Assembly (NCBI GenBank): GCA_016784735.1 | Contig: JADHUC010000090.1 | Span: 1 to 37,792 of the forward strand | DNA from: Pirellulaceae bacterium | Lineage (GTDB): Bacteria; Planctomycetota; Planctomycetia; Pirellulales; Pirellulaceae | Reading direction: 5' to 3' | Length of the DNA: 37,792 nt | Program-made: the position numbers and the translations under genes | Notes under the pieces: generated by a model | The model's database searches: none | Seen by the model: only the letters and a program-made list of their open reading frames with translations | What the model was told of the DNA's origin: nothing | Shown: positions 1 through 7,603 of the stretch, piece by piece | How the letters are laid out: each line of letters starts with the position of its first letter | How positions within the stretch are numbered: position 1 is the stretch's first letter

Positions 1-288
1 TTGTACGACATGGGGCTGCTGGCCTGCTACGACGCGCTAACCGGCGAAGAAGTGTACGGCAAGTGCCGCATCGGGCCGGGAGCGAGGGCCTTTAGTTCGT
101 CGCTCTGGGCCTATGGCGATAAGGTCTTTTGTCTGAGCGAAGACGGCGACACCTTCGTGATCCAGGCCGGGCCCGAGTTCAAGCTTCTCGGCAAAAACAG
201 CCTGGGCGAACTGTGCATGGCCACCCCGGCGATCGTCGGCGATGGTCTAATCATTCGTACCGAATCCCATCTTCTACGCATCAAGTAA
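1..288 (+). CDS. PQQ-like beta-propeller protein, C-terminal fragment
   Basis: The reading frame is open from the window edge, so only the last 95 residues of a longer protein are seen. They read as blades of a BamB/quinoprotein-type beta-propeller: a short strand ending in a tyrosine, then 'DALTGEEVYGKCRIG', a turn 'YGDKVFCLSEDGDTFVIQAG', and the terminal blade ending 'TESHLLRIK'. Such proteins in planctomycetes are usually exported and found next to other oxidoreductases; the substrate cannot be told from this fragment. No haem-binding CxxCH motif or catalytic site is visible in this part. The gene lies directly upstream of a Tat-exported aldo/keto reductase on the same strand and may be cotranscribed with it. 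The true start lies before the window. The family call is fairly sure; the function is not. Confidence 0.75.
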   Translation: MYDMGLLACYDALTGEEVYGKCRIGPGARAFSSSLWAYGDKVFCLSEDGDTFVIQAGPEFKLLGKNSLGELCMATPAIVGDGLIIRTESHLLRIK

Positions 289-333
289 TCAGGAGAACCA
301 GCTCTTCCATTTCTGGCGCGAAGTCGGCGTTCC

Positions 334-399
334 TGTACGATGGCCCTCCGAGGCCGTCGTCTTCCGAACGGCTCGACGGCCTCGGAGGGCCATCGTACA
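334..399. repeat. Palindromic intergenic element, 26-nt perfect arms
   Basis: Arms at 334-359 and 374-399 are perfect reverse complements around a 14-nt spacer. The arm begins tgtacgatggccctccgagg. There is no T-run, so it is not an ordinary intrinsic terminator. It resembles REP-like or MITE-like palindromes. It lies between the propeller gene and the aldo/keto reductase gene. Confidence 0.85.
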
Positions 400-401
400 C
401 C

Positions 402-432
402 CGAATCCCACCTCTTACGCATCAGGTAATTA
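402..432 (+). repeat. Diverged copy of the 3' end of the preceding gene
   Basis: This stretch matches 261-291, the 3' end of the preceding propeller gene, at 26 of 31 positions. Read in the matching frame it encodes ESHLLRIR followed by TAA, against ESHLLRIK and TAA in the gene. Most differences are synonymous or conservative (CAT/CAC, CTT/CTC, CTA/TTA, AAG/AGG). The palindrome at 334-399 lies between the two copies. This copy also supplies the bases just upstream of the aldo/keto reductase start. Confidence 0.7.
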
Positions 433-1475
433 TGAGTCACTCTAAAACACGAACGGCCAAGATCATTGACCGACGACATTTCCTCAAGACCGGCGTGGTG
501 GCGGCCGTCGGCTCTGCCGCGGCAGGCTCCGGTGTCTTTGCGGCCGGTGAGTCATCGGCCGATCCAAAGCCGATCACCACGCGATCGTTCGGCAAGACGG
601 GCCGCGAACTGCCGATCCTGGCCTATGGCGGCGCCGGGCTCCCCAAGGTTTGGGGCAACCCTCTTTCGACCGAAGATCGTGTGAAGCTGGTCCGTTACGC
701 CTACGATCGCGGCGTGCGTTACTTCGACACGGCGGGCAACTACATGGAGAGTCAGACGCTGCTTGGCGAAGGACTGAAAGACGTACGCAAAGACGTTTAT
801 TTGGTCACCAAGGTCGAGACGACGGATCCGGCCAAGGTGCGCGGTGCTGTTGAGAAATCACTCGGAGAACTGCAGACGGACTACCTGGACGCCATCCTGA
901 TCCACGGCACGCCGGGGCTGGAGCAAATGACCGTCGAACGGGCAATGGAGGTCCATGCCGAGCTAGTCAAGCTGCGCGATGAAGGGATCGCAAAGTTCAT
1001 TGGGTTATCGGCTCACTCCTATTTCGACAAAGCGTTGGCCTGTATTTCCACCGGCGGGTTCGACCTGTGCATGTTGTCGTACGGTTATCTGCCGCGGGGA
1101 TACAACCAGTTGTTCTCTCCCAGAATGGTCGAGCTACGCAATGCCTGCGTGGCGAAGGCGCATGAGCTGGGAATGGGCATCGCCGCCATGAAGGTCGTCG
1201 GTGGAGGTGTTCTGGGTGCGTGGTCGGGATACGTCGTGCCTGGATTCGAGAAGAGACGGCTCAAGCAACTTCCGGCCGCGGCAATTCGCTGGGCGCTGGA
1301 CGATGAGCGGATCCAACTCCTTGTCATCGGCATGCGTTTGCCTGAGGAGATCGACGCGAACATCACCACGCTCTCGGCCGACGTGACGTACACAACGGAC
1401 GATCGGGCGTTGCTTACAGAGTATTGCGCAAAAGCATACGACAGCGACGCGATCAAGGCGATGAAGATTGACTGA
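432..1475 (+). CDS. Tat-exported aldo/keto reductase
   Basis: Product of 347 residues. The start at 432 was chosen because it gives a twin-arginine signal: IDRRHFLKTG near residue 12, then an Ala/Gly-rich segment ending about residue 37. The frame is open further upstream, but that part runs through the palindromic repeat. The rest is an AKR-fold NAD(P)H-dependent oxidoreductase. The Asp and Tyr of the catalytic tetrad are in YFDTAGNYMESQTLLGEGLK, the Lys in VYLVTKVET and the His in DAILIHGT. The protein would fold with its cofactor in the cytoplasm and be exported. The substrate is unknown; Tat-exported AKRs of this type are common in planctomycetes. A weak ribosome site (agg) lies in the duplicated sequence upstream. 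It follows the propeller gene on the same strand and converges on a sulfatase gene 40 nt away. Confidence 0.88.
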   Translation: MSHSKTRTAKIIDRRHFLKTGVVAAVGSAAAGSGVFAAGESSADPKPITTRSFGKTGRELPILAYGGAGLPKVWGNPLSTEDRVKLVRYAYDRGVRYFDTAGNYMESQTLLGEGLKDVRKDVYLVTKVETTDPAKVRGAVEKSLGELQTDYLDAILIHGTPGLEQMTVERAMEVHAELVKLRDEGIAKFIGLSAHSYFDKALACISTGGFDLCMLSYGYLPRGYNQLFSPRMVELRNACVAKAHELGMGIAAMKVVGGGVLGAWSGYVVPGFEKRRLKQLPAAAIRWALDDERIQLLVIGMRLPEEIDANITTLSADVTYTTDDRALLTEYCAKAYDSDAIKAMKID

Positions 1476-1515
1476 CGCGCGCGTTGTTTGGATTCTTGCG
1501 AAGTCTTCCCCCGCT

Positions 1516-3039
1516 CTACTTTTCTTCTGACCGTTTCTTGGGCGTCCGACTGCGGTAGCGCTCGGCCATGGCTTCCAGGTCGAGCGGTTCGTTGGTGCGG
1601 CGGTTCCACCACTGGTGGGCTTGGTCGGGATCGTGTTTTGGGTTCGACGTTGGCATGCGTGCGCCGACCGATTCGCGCCACTTGGCCAGCATTTGCTGCA
1701 ACTGCTTGGATTTGTCTGGCATCTTCCCGGCCAAATTGGTCTTCTCGCCGATGTCGTCCTTCAGGTTGTACAGTTCAAGCGGCGCGTCGTCGAAGAATTC
1801 GACCAATTTCCAATCGCCGGCTCGAATGGCTCCGGCGGGCCGGGAATGATGATAGTGTGGATAGTGGAAGTAGATGGCCTCGCGATCCAGGTCTGCGTCG
1901 GAATCGACCAAGAGCGGTACCATGCTCGTTCCGTCGATCGGCTGATTCGGGAGGTCGGCGCCCGCGGCTTGGCAAAACGTGGGCAGCAGGTCGGCCGTAG
2001 TCGTTGGTTCGCCGCAAACGGTGCCCGCTTCGATGACGCCCGGCCATCGCACGATCATGGGCACTCGAATGCCACCTTCGTAGATCGTGCCTTTCTCGTC
2101 ACGTAGCGGCGCGTTGGTCGAGACGACCTCGCCCAGATCGGTGTAGATCTTCCGCAGGCCGCCGTTGTCCGATGTGAACACGACCAGCGTTTTCTTGGCG
2201 AGTCCTAACTCGTCGAGTTTGGTCATGATACTGCCAATGCTCCGGTCGAGGTCCTCGATCATGGCGGCGTAAACGGGGTGGTTCACGCCGGCGGCCGGCT
2301 TGGGCTTCTTTTGATACTTGTCGATCGCCTCCGGCGTGGCTTCCAACGGAATGTGGACCGCGTGGTGCGAGAGGGTGACGAAGAACGGTTGGCCCTTGTT
2401 CTGTTCGATGAACCAGATGGTTTGGTCGGTCAGCAGGTCAATGCGTTTTGGACCGGGACCTTTTCTCTTTCGCCAAGCATGAAAACCCTTACCGATGGTC
2501 CGGGCCGTCACGTCGTACCCGCGTACATGCGGCCCGTGCGTCGCGTCGGGGCCAAGGTGCCATTTGCCGAAGTAGCCGGTGACGTAGCCGGCCGTCTTCA
2601 AGGCGTCGCCTGGCGTCTTGATCGACTCGGGCAGTGCGTTTTCGATCGGAGGTACGACCAGTTTCTCGAACGGCCGCCAATGCCCCGGAATGAAATCCGT
2701 GATGCCGACTCGGGCCGCGTATTGTCCGGACTGGATCGTTGCTCGGGTTGACGAACAGACCGGCGTGGCGGCGTAGAAATCTGTGAACTTCATGCCTTGG
2801 GCACATAGGCGGTCGATGTGGGGCGTCTCGTGGAACGGATGGCCATAGCAGGCGACGTCCGGCCAGCCCATGTCGTCGATCAGCAAGAACACAATGTTCG
2901 GCTTCTCGGGCGAGTCTGCGTCGAGGGCTTCACTGGCCGGTGAACTGCCGACAGCGACGAATACGAGGATGTGTAGAATTGTGCTTGCTGCCAAGGCTCG
3001 GAGCCGGGTTCGCGGGCGGTGATTGATCGAACGGAACAT
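1516..3039 (-). CDS. Sulfatase (formylglycine-dependent, arylsulfatase family)
   Basis: Product of 507 residues. The start at 3039 (MFRSINHRP...) follows an AAAGGA ribosome site and gives an export signal with hydrophobic core ILHILVFVAVGSS. The frame extends to 3228, but that extension only translates a GTAC-rich repeat. Hallmarks of the S1 alkaline phosphatase-fold sulfatases are NIVFLLIDDMGWPDVACYG near the N-terminus (two metal-binding Asp), the formylglycine site CSSTRATIQSG, GKWHLG, and FTSDNGG. The site has Ser where Pro or Ala is usual at the third position; whether the maturation enzyme still accepts it is not known. The enzyme would hydrolyse sulfate esters, probably of polysaccharides, in the periplasm or outside the cell. 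No maturation enzyme gene is in the window. It is probably monocistronic. Confidence 0.93.
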   Translation of the reverse strand: MFRSINHRPRTRLRALAASTILHILVFVAVGSSPASEALDADSPEKPNIVFLLIDDMGWPDVACYGHPFHETPHIDRLCAQGMKFTDFYAATPVCSSTRATIQSGQYAARVGITDFIPGHWRPFEKLVVPPIENALPESIKTPGDALKTAGYVTGYFGKWHLGPDATHGPHVRGYDVTARTIGKGFHAWRKRKGPGPKRIDLLTDQTIWFIEQNKGQPFFVTLSHHAVHIPLEATPEAIDKYQKKPKPAAGVNHPVYAAMIEDLDRSIGSIMTKLDELGLAKKTLVVFTSDNGGLRKIYTDLGEVVSTNAPLRDEKGTIYEGGIRVPMIVRWPGVIEAGTVCGEPTTTADLLPTFCQAAGADLPNQPIDGTSMVPLLVDSDADLDREAIYFHYPHYHHSRPAGAIRAGDWKLVEFFDDAPLELYNLKDDIGEKTNLAGKMPDKSKQLQQMLAKWRESVGARMPTSNPKHDPDQAHQWWNRRTNEPLDLEAMAERYRSRTPKKRSEEK

Positions 3040-3086
3040 GTTTTGTCCTTTCCAGTTGGCCGGGGTATTGCTTTGGGTCAGTTGTC

Positions 3087-3196
3087 GGTATCGAGTACGG
3101 AGTACCCAGTACTGAGTACACAGAACCGAGTGGTGGGTGGCAAAAAAAATGCGTACTGAGCACTGCGTACTGGGTACTGAGTACCAAGTACTGAAT
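3087..3196. repeat. GTAC-rich short-repeat element, copy 1
   Basis: The palindromic words gtac and gtactgagtac recur throughout this stretch. The 16-mer at 3169-3184 (actgggtactgagtac) is present as its reverse complement at 32394-32409. The element occupies the upstream region of the sulfatase gene and is translated only in spurious extensions of that frame. Nothing else is visible between 3197 and 3397 except the upstream region of the next gene. Confidence 0.7.
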
Positions 3197-3397
3197 AGGA
3201 GTTTACCCCCCGGCCGTGATGCTGTCATCCATATCCGGGTTTCTCGGGAATCCTGGCACGTAACAGCGTGTTTGAGTACACTTAATAGATAGGGATTCGG
3301 ATAGGGCTTGCTTGGTGGGCAACGCGACGCGGGCCTCGTTTAGTCCTTTCCCGCCCAAAAGCCCCGTCGGCAAACAGCGAGTTGTAGAGGACAAGAT

Positions 3398-4483
3398 ATG
3401 GTACGTGTCCTGGTTGTATCCGTTTTGCTTTCGTTCATGATCGCGACCGCCACGTTCGCCGCTGACGCACGCGTGAACAAGGCGATGATGCGCCGTCCTC
3501 TTGCCCCTTCGGTCAAAGTGCTGCGGTACGCGCAGCGAGTGGTGGACGAGAACGACGCGAATGGCGACGGAAAGCTGGACGAAAGCGAATGGAGCGGCAT
3601 GGAAGCACACGATATGGCAGGCCACGACACGAATGGCGACGGCAGGTTGGACGAAGGCGAATGGAGCGACATGAGAGGGCATGACTTGAATCGCGACGGA
3701 GTGTTGGACGAAGGCGAATGGAACAACATGATGGAACGAAAGCGACGGATGGCCGACACCAGTCAAGACGGCGCAATCACGCCTGCCGAATTCGCCGAGT
3801 ACGTGGCCAAGTACGGTTATCGCCGGAGGATTCGCCTAATGCCCGCCCTTCAGGAGGGACGGGATCAGATGCCCTCGCTTTTGAGTCCCAACGCAACTCC
3901 AAGTTACCGAGAGCGGGCTGGATTGGCGCGAAGCGGCGTCGAAGCAAGCCGACCGAATGGCCAGACTCAACCAAAGTCCGACGCGACGTCGGCGAAGAAG
4001 TCGCGAATTCCCCGCAAGTACACCGTTTCCCGCACGAGTCTGCCAAAAGGTCTTCCAAGTTGGTTTATCCTCCGGGACACAGATGGCGACGCGCAACTTA
4101 CGTTGGCCGAATACGCTCGAGACGCCTCGGAGACGAGCATTAAAGAATTCACCCGCTATGATGGCAACGGCGACGGTGTGGTCACACCCCAAGAATGCTT
4201 GCGTGCGCCGATGGCGATGGGATTGGCTGGTGCGGCTTCGGGTAGAACCAAACGCCCGATCGCAGATGGGTCGGACGGGGCCACCGGGAAGGCCGTCACC
4301 GATCAAACAGGCAAAGCAGTGCCCGCCGGAGGGGCCGTTACCGATCCAACGAAAAGAAAGACGCCGCCGAGGATGACCAAGGAGGAGATCAGGCAGTTGC
4401 AGAAGGAGAGAGCCCTGCTTCGCAAGAACCAGTCGAACAAGTCCAATCGCACCAATCGAGATCGAAGCACGGGGAGCCAGTAG
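3398..4483 (+). CDS. Exported protein with six EF-hand calcium loops
   Basis: Product of 361 residues. The start at 3398 follows a GAGGA ribosome site and gives a signal peptide (VLVVSVLLSFMIATATFAA). Four EF-hand loops lie in the first half: DANGDGKLDESEW, DTNGDGRLDEGEW, DLNRDGVLDEGEW and DTSQDGAITPAEF. Two more, DTDGDAQLTLAEY and DGNGDGVVTPQEC, lie in the second half, separated by a Ser/Arg-rich linker. The first three are near-identical and look like recent duplications. The tail is rich in Lys, Arg, Thr and Asn and likely disordered. It is a calcium-binding extracytoplasmic protein of unknown role. A bidirectional terminator follows it. It has no obvious operon partner: the sulfatase upstream is divergent and the ferredoxin gene downstream is convergent. 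Confidence 0.88.
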   Translation: MVRVLVVSVLLSFMIATATFAADARVNKAMMRRPLAPSVKVLRYAQRVVDENDANGDGKLDESEWSGMEAHDMAGHDTNGDGRLDEGEWSDMRGHDLNRDGVLDEGEWNNMMERKRRMADTSQDGAITPAEFAEYVAKYGYRRRIRLMPALQEGRDQMPSLLSPNATPSYRERAGLARSGVEASRPNGQTQPKSDATSAKKSRIPRKYTVSRTSLPKGLPSWFILRDTDGDAQLTLAEYARDASETSIKEFTRYDGNGDGVVTPQECLRAPMAMGLAGAASGRTKRPIADGSDGATGKAVTDQTGKAVPAGGAVTDPTKRKTPPRMTKEEIRQLQKERALLRKNQSNKSNRTNRDRSTGSQ

Positions 4484-4536
4484 AGGATTCGCTGCGGGTG
4501 CAAACGGGCTCGATTCGCCGTCGGTCAGTGCGCAAG

Positions 4537-4570
4537 AAAAACCCGGTCTCTGTGTAGAAACCGGGTTTTT
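4537..4570. terminator. Bidirectional intrinsic terminator
   Basis: An 11-bp stem has arms aaaaacccggt (4537-4547) and accgggttttt (4560-4570) with a 12-nt loop. The A-run on the left and T-run on the right give terminators for both strands. It lies between the convergent EF-hand and ferredoxin genes, where a shared terminator is expected. Confidence 0.88.
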
Positions 4571-4723
4571 GATTTGATTTGGACGTGCGCATAACCGTGC
4601 GACGGCGCGGCAGAGAACGTGATTCCGAAAACTACCAGGCTTCCGGAACGCTCGTTTGGCTCGACCGCGCCGCTTTCAGTTCGGGGCACTTCCATTCATG
4701 TGAGTACCGACGATCAGGGATTC

Positions 4724-4915
4724 TCACTCGTCGATGAGGATCGCCTCGCAAGGGCAGGACTCGGCCGACTCTTGGACGTCGTCCTCGAACTCCTCCGGTA
4801 CGGTATCCACTTTCACCGTCACAACGTCTTCATCGCCCATCTCGAAAACATCAGGGCAGGTATCCACACACACTTCGCACGCCGTGCAGAGCGTATCGTC
4901 TACGCGCACTTTCAT
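4724..4915 (-). CDS. Small 4Fe-4S ferredoxin
   Basis: Product of 63 residues with the layout of single-cluster bacterial ferredoxins: Cys10, Cys13 and Cys16 in LCTACEVCVDTCPDVFEM, and a distal CP at SCPCEAI. Cys20 sits where the second cluster or a disulfide is found in relatives. The acidic middle region is typical. It would be a soluble cytoplasmic one-electron carrier; partner enzymes are not encoded nearby. The start follows a GAAAGG ribosome site eight bases upstream. It stands alone, facing the EF-hand gene across a shared terminator. Confidence 0.93.
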   Translation of the reverse strand: MKVRVDDTLCTACEVCVDTCPDVFEMGDEDVVTVKVDTVPEEFEDDVQESAESCPCEAILIDE

Positions 4916-5476
4916 TCGCTTGGCCTTTCAACTGGAACAAAACGGGAATGTGATCGAATCTTCGCCGATCTGGCTTGAAACCAAACGTTCAAAGATACAC
5001 AAGCGAGGGGAACAGTAAAAGGCCCCATTCAGAGGCGAATGCGACCTGTCTGCTAGAGCGGTGCGGATGCCGGTGGACAGATGCCGCGGTGGACGTCACG
5101 TGTGTGGTGTCGAAGCCGGCAAATTGAAAACCTCTTCTCCTATCTCGTTTCGCACAGCGCCGGTAATCTGCATGGCCGGGCTCGGGCCCCAAGGCCAAGT
5201 CATCCGTCTTTCTTCGCATCTCTTGACAATCCCGCATGACTCATTCATTTTTAGTGATACGACTTACGTCGTGTTGCCGAAGTCGTGCGTTAGAAGGGGA
5301 GTGGGCTCCGCATGTGCCCGCTACCGTTCGGGCAAACTAGGCAAGTGAGATCCGTCTCCTTTTTTCGTGCCCAGTAAATGCAATTAGTGTTCATTTGCTG
5401 ATCAAGTGCAAATGATGGCTTGGGCGTCATCCAACAGGGGCAGGCTGCCGTGCTCGTCTCGTCTGGTCCACCGGTA
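4916..5476. other. Intergenic region with a weak promoter candidate
   Basis: No gene is supported here on either strand. It must hold the divergent promoters of the ferredoxin gene and the redox cluster. A perfect TTGACA box at 5223-5228 is followed 17 nt later by a poor -10 (cattt t, 3 of 6 matches). A small hairpin, acgac-ttac-gtcgt, lies about 5258-5271. None of this is strong evidence. Confidence 0.35.
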
Positions 5477-7504
5477 ATGCTGGCGCATGGGCGCCATACT
5501 GATGCTGATGACCGTCCTCGGCCATTCCGCGCGCTGTTGTGGCAGCTCGTTGGGCGGTGTCTCGTACTTGTCGTTTCGGCATTACTTGCTTGCTCATTTT
5601 CGGCGTTCGGCGCGGATTCCGGAAAGCCGGCGCCCGCTAGTATTCGTCTTGACCGCCCGTTCCTGCTCACGCAGCTTCCCGCGGGATCGGAAATCGAGGG
5701 TCAACGCCAGACTGCCGGCGGGACGCTCCGCATCGCGTATGGCGATGGCGCGCGTATTGTCGCGGTGCATCCAAACGGGTCGGTTCGTGTCTTGACCGCC
5801 GGGTTTCACAGCGCTTGCGACCCGGAGATTTCGTTCGACGCGAAGATGATGCTATTTGCCGGCAAACGGGAAGCGTCGGACAATTGGGACATTTTCGAAA
5901 TGGCCGTTGACGGTTCCGGCGTCCGCCAAATCACAAGGGACATGGGCAACTGTCGCAGTCCCGGATACCAAGCGACGCTGTACACGATCGTCTCGCGGGA
6001 GCCTTGGCACCAGTTGACGTTCGTCAGTGACGCCGCCGGTACAAACAACGAAGACGGATCGGGACCGGCCACGCACCTCTACTCGTCGAAGTTGGACGGT
6101 TCGGCCGTTCGGCGACTGACCTACAATCTGTCGAGCGACATGGACCCAGTTCTTTTGGAAGACGGGCGTCTGCTGTTTGCCAGTTGGCAGCGCGGCCGTT
6201 TGGCGCGAGGCACTCCCGGCCGCGTCAGCCTGTTCGGTGTCAACATCGACGGAGCGGACTTTGCCTTATTCGCAAGCCAAGCGGGCGGGCGGGTCAAGCA
6301 CATGCCCTGCGTTACCACGGACGGCCTGGTGGTCTTTGTCGAATCGGATCGAGTGCCCTGGGACGGCGCGGGACACCTGTCCTGCGTCACCATGCGACGG
6401 CCACTTCACACGTATCGGCCGATTACTCGCGACGGGGACGGTCTGTTCCATTCGCCCTCGCCACTGGCCGACGGCACGATTCTCGTTTCGCGCAGGCCAT
6501 GCGGCGGCGGCGAGACGCACGCCGTGTGCCGACTTGATCCTCGAACCGGACGATGGGCACGCATTTTCGATGATCCCCGATTCCACGACATCCAAGCCAA
6601 GTCGGTCGACAAGCGTTCCCAAGCGGATGGCCGATCGAGCGTCGTCATGGAAGAAGATCCGGAGGGCCGTACGTATCCAAACGGCAAACTGTACTGCTTG
6701 AACGTCCACCTTTCGGATTTGGAGAAGCGCGAGTGGATGCCGCCCGGCACGGTTAAGCGGCTGCGTGTCTTGGAAGGCATTCCCCGGGCGGAGCAGGATT
6801 CGGCGGCGCACGGTTCGCCGCTTGCGCCGCGGCGTTTGCTCGGCGAGATCGACGTGGCGGAGGACGGATCGTTCAACATCACGGTGCCCGCTAACACGGC
6901 GATCGAATTGCAGATACTGGACGTTGACGGAATGGCGTTACGAAGCTGCGGATGGATCTGGGCCAAGAACCGTGAACCTCGCGGCTGCATCGGCTGCCAC
7001 GAGGATCCGGAGTTGACTCCGGAGAACCTTTTCGTGGACGCGGTCCAGCGCCCGTCCATCGCGCTGACATTGCCCCCGACACGGAGGCGAACGGTGGATT
7101 TTCGTCGCCACGTGATGCCGATCATCGAACGGAAGTGCGTCGTTTGTCACGGTCCGGACGATGCGCCGCCACGGTTGGACGGCGGCCAGGAAGCGGTGGA
7201 CCGCGATCTTGGGGAAGCGTATTCCCGGCAAGCCTATGAAACGTTGCTCGCGTCAGACGATTCGTCCGTCGACATCGGATCTTCCGGCAAATACGTCCAT
7301 CCCGGCAGGGCCCGCACCAGTCCGCTGGTCTGGCACGTTTTCGGCCGGAACACGTCGCGACCGTGGGATGGCGACATAGCGAAAAAGCCGATCAAGAAGA
7401 TCCACGCTGGCAAGGCGAAACCTCTTACCGACGACGAACGACGTACATTGGTCGAGTGGATCGACATGGGGGCCATATGGGATGCCGCCTCGAATGAGGG
7501 GTAG
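5477..7504 (+). CDS. HzsA-like exported dihaem cytochrome with beta-propeller
   Basis: Product of about 675 residues. The start is uncertain: ATG at 5477 is used, but the frame opens at a TTG at 5420 and a TTG near 5537 would give a more compact signal peptide. The hydrophobic core CLVLVVSALLACSFSAFGA marks export. The middle is a TolB/PD40-like propeller with repeated units such as DGSGVRQITRD and DGSAVRRLTYN. It is followed by the region seen in hydrazine synthase alpha relatives, ending in the CIGCH haem site at about residue 504. A second haem site, CVVCH, is at about residue 554 within a cytochrome c-like tail. It is likely a periplasmic c-type cytochrome with electron transfer or oxidoreductase function. 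True hydrazine synthase would need partner subunits, which are absent, so that activity is not claimed. It is the first gene of a five-gene exported redox cluster; 99 nt separate it from the next. Confidence 0.75.
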   Translation: MLAHGRHTDADDRPRPFRALLWQLVGRCLVLVVSALLACSFSAFGADSGKPAPASIRLDRPFLLTQLPAGSEIEGQRQTAGGTLRIAYGDGARIVAVHPNGSVRVLTAGFHSACDPEISFDAKMMLFAGKREASDNWDIFEMAVDGSGVRQITRDMGNCRSPGYQATLYTIVSREPWHQLTFVSDAAGTNNEDGSGPATHLYSSKLDGSAVRRLTYNLSSDMDPVLLEDGRLLFASWQRGRLARGTPGRVSLFGVNIDGADFALFASQAGGRVKHMPCVTTDGLVVFVESDRVPWDGAGHLSCVTMRRPLHTYRPITRDGDGLFHSPSPLADGTILVSRRPCGGGETHAVCRLDPRTGRWARIFDDPRFHDIQAKSVDKRSQADGRSSVVMEEDPEGRTYPNGKLYCLNVHLSDLEKREWMPPGTVKRLRVLEGIPRAEQDSAAHGSPLAPRRLLGEIDVAEDGSFNITVPANTAIELQILDVDGMALRSCGWIWAKNREPRGCIGCHEDPELTPENLFVDAVQRPSIALTLPPTRRRTVDFRRHVMPIIERKCVVCHGPDDAPPRLDGGQEAVDRDLGEAYSRQAYETLLASDDSSVDIGSSGKYVHPGRARTSPLVWHVFGRNTSRPWDGDIAKKPIKKIHAGKAKPLTDDERRTLVEWIDMGAIWDAASNEG

Positions 7505-7603
7505 TAGCAGCGTGGCCGGCGCGTTGCACAAGGCGAACTATAAGGCAATCCGATACGTAGTTTGGGTTAGTGCCTTGTTCCGTATCTTCTCATTCAGGAA
7601 CAG

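Noticed and set aside
129..431. N-terminal extension of the aldo/keto reductase frame
   Set aside because: It overlaps the preceding gene in another frame and runs through the palindromic repeat; the Tat signal begins at 432.
3040..3228. N-terminal extension of the sulfatase frame
   Set aside because: It translates the GTAC-rich repeat; the start at 3039 has a ribosome site and signal peptide.
5477..7504. True hydrazine synthase alpha subunit (anammox)
   Set aside because: Partner subunit genes and other anammox genes are absent, and similar HzsA-like cytochromes are widespread in planctomycetes without anammox metabolism.
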